From NCBI GenBank assembly GCA_050693875.1, contig JBOGWP010000039.1, positions 1-13,770 of the forward strand: a DNA stretch of 13,770 nt, in the 5' to 3' direction. The notes below the pieces were generated by a model. It searched no databases, was not told where the DNA came from, and saw only the letters and a list, made by a program, of their open reading frames with translations. The position numbers were made by a program, and so were the translations under genes. This document shows, in pieces, positions 13,458 through 13,770 of the stretch (positions are counted from its first letter, which is position 1; each line of letters opens with the position of its first letter). This stretch comes from JBOGWP01 sp050693875. GTDB lineage: Bacteria > Actinomycetota > CADDZG01 > JAHWKV01 > JBOGWP01.

Positions 13458-13498
13458 CGCTAATGACGGGCGAAGCGGACGGTCAACCCCAACGTTGG
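13458..13498 (-). promoter_or_regulatory. Promoter and palindrome upstream of the unknown gene
   Basis: On the minus strand TTGACC (13486-13481) is a good -35, and TTAGCG (13463-13458) lies 17 bases further at the -10 place, though it matches poorly. Immediately upstream of the -35 is the perfect 10-bp palindrome CCAACGTTGG (13489-13498), a plausible binding site for a dimeric regulator. The ribosome binding site follows at 13436-13430. Confidence 0.4.
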
Positions 13499-13640
13499 AC
13501 GACACACGTACCTTCGCGGAACGGGCCCGGCGTGGCCCTGGCGGCTTCCCTCAGTTTGCTCCCACCCTCGCACGAGTCTTGTCTCCCCAGAAGCGAGAGG
13601 AGCATGCAGGTGGCTGCCCGGCGCCCCCAACCGGACCCTA
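13499..13640. other. Non-coding stretch before the insertion sequence, with a possible interrupted small ORF
   Basis: Between the promoter above and the insertion sequence no clear gene is seen. One detail stands out: GAGAGGAG (13595-13602) precedes an ATG at 13604-13606 that opens a frame MQVAARRPQPDP, which then runs into the insertion sequence. This may be the 5' end of a gene broken by the insertion, or chance. Confidence 0.25.
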
Positions 13641-13770
13641 GGTCCTGTCCCCATAGTTCACCGTGAATATGCTAGGCGACTCAGCATGTCTACTTCTTCC
13701 CCTTCTCGCACGCCGCGCCCGCGAGGGCGGCCGAAGGCTGAGCTGGTGTTGTCGGACGAGGAACGCCGTG
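13641..13770 (+). mobile_element. Left end of an IS630-type insertion sequence (cut by the window edge)
   Basis: The end is placed at GGTCCTGTCC (13641), just after a TA dinucleotide (13639-13640), the target that IS630 elements duplicate. A TTCAC-C-GTGAA inverted repeat (13657-13667) lies inside the end. The transposase gene starts 46 bases in. The boundary is inferred from the TA and the look of related ends; the other end is outside the window, so the inverted repeat cannot be compared. Confidence 0.5.
13686..13770 (+). CDS. IS630-family transposase, N-terminal fragment
   Basis: Only the first 28 residues are in the window. After a Ser/Thr/Pro-rich start comes RGRPKAELVLSDEERR, the typical opening of IS630 transposases (basic RGRP turn followed by LSxEER, the start of the helix-turn-helix domain). 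The DDE catalytic part lies beyond the right edge, so whether the gene is intact cannot be seen. The ATG at 13686 has no strong ribosome binding site. Confidence 0.6.
   Translation, partial: MSTSSPSRTPRPRGRPKAELVLSDEERR

Noticed and set aside
1..13770. CRISPR array, rRNA genes or replication origin
   Set aside because: No regularly spaced direct repeats, no rRNA-like stretch and no cluster of DnaA boxes noticed on reading.

Overview
The window is GC-rich DNA with tightly packed, often overlapping genes, frequent GTG starts and Shine-Dalgarno sites of the AGGAGG type. The gene content (a fused DUF2652-SRPBCC protein, many sensory genes, a MazEF pair with a possibly leaderless promoter) suggests an uncultivated or deep-branching high-GC bacterium, most likely Actinomycetota. 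The sequence alone does not settle this; there is no rRNA or marker operon here, and the single-domain pyrF is only weak evidence.

Left part (1-1390). A MazE/MazF-like toxin-antitoxin pair lies on the minus strand, followed upstream by a tRNA-Ala(TGC) gene, also on the minus strand. The 660 bases between the tRNA and the next gene hold no intact gene. They do contain a decayed Fic/Doc-type toxin, broken over three reading frames, preceded by the tail of a partner gene that overlaps it by four bases, and then a strong 10-bp inverted repeat.

Centre-left (1391-7706, plus strand). A 1099-residue SWIM-SNF2 helicase is followed by a compact three-gene signalling unit: a soluble histidine kinase (GAF-like, PAS, HisKA, HATPase), a seven-helix membrane protein with histidine clusters, and a single-domain response regulator. 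The last two genes each start on the stop codon of the gene before, so translation is very likely coupled. The membrane protein is not a family I recognise and is the best candidate for an undescribed sensory component.

Centre-right (7728-11079, minus strand). A second, convergent signalling cluster runs PAS protein, metallo-beta-lactamase-fold hydrolase, a 48-residue single-helix protein, a saccharopine-dehydrogenase-like reductase, and a CheR methyltransferase. No chemoreceptor, CheB or flagellar gene is visible.

Right part (11162-13770). Divergent from the PAS gene is a cyclase-like DUF2652 domain fused to an SRPBCC domain, coupled to pyrF (orotidine 5'-phosphate decarboxylase). A convergent gene of unknown function follows. 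At the right edge begins an IS630-type insertion sequence that sits at a TA dinucleotide and may interrupt a short reading frame.

Taken together, at least seven proteins from 4865 to 12238 look like parts of sensing or second-messenger circuits, arranged as two converging transcription units plus one divergent one. A joint function is inference.
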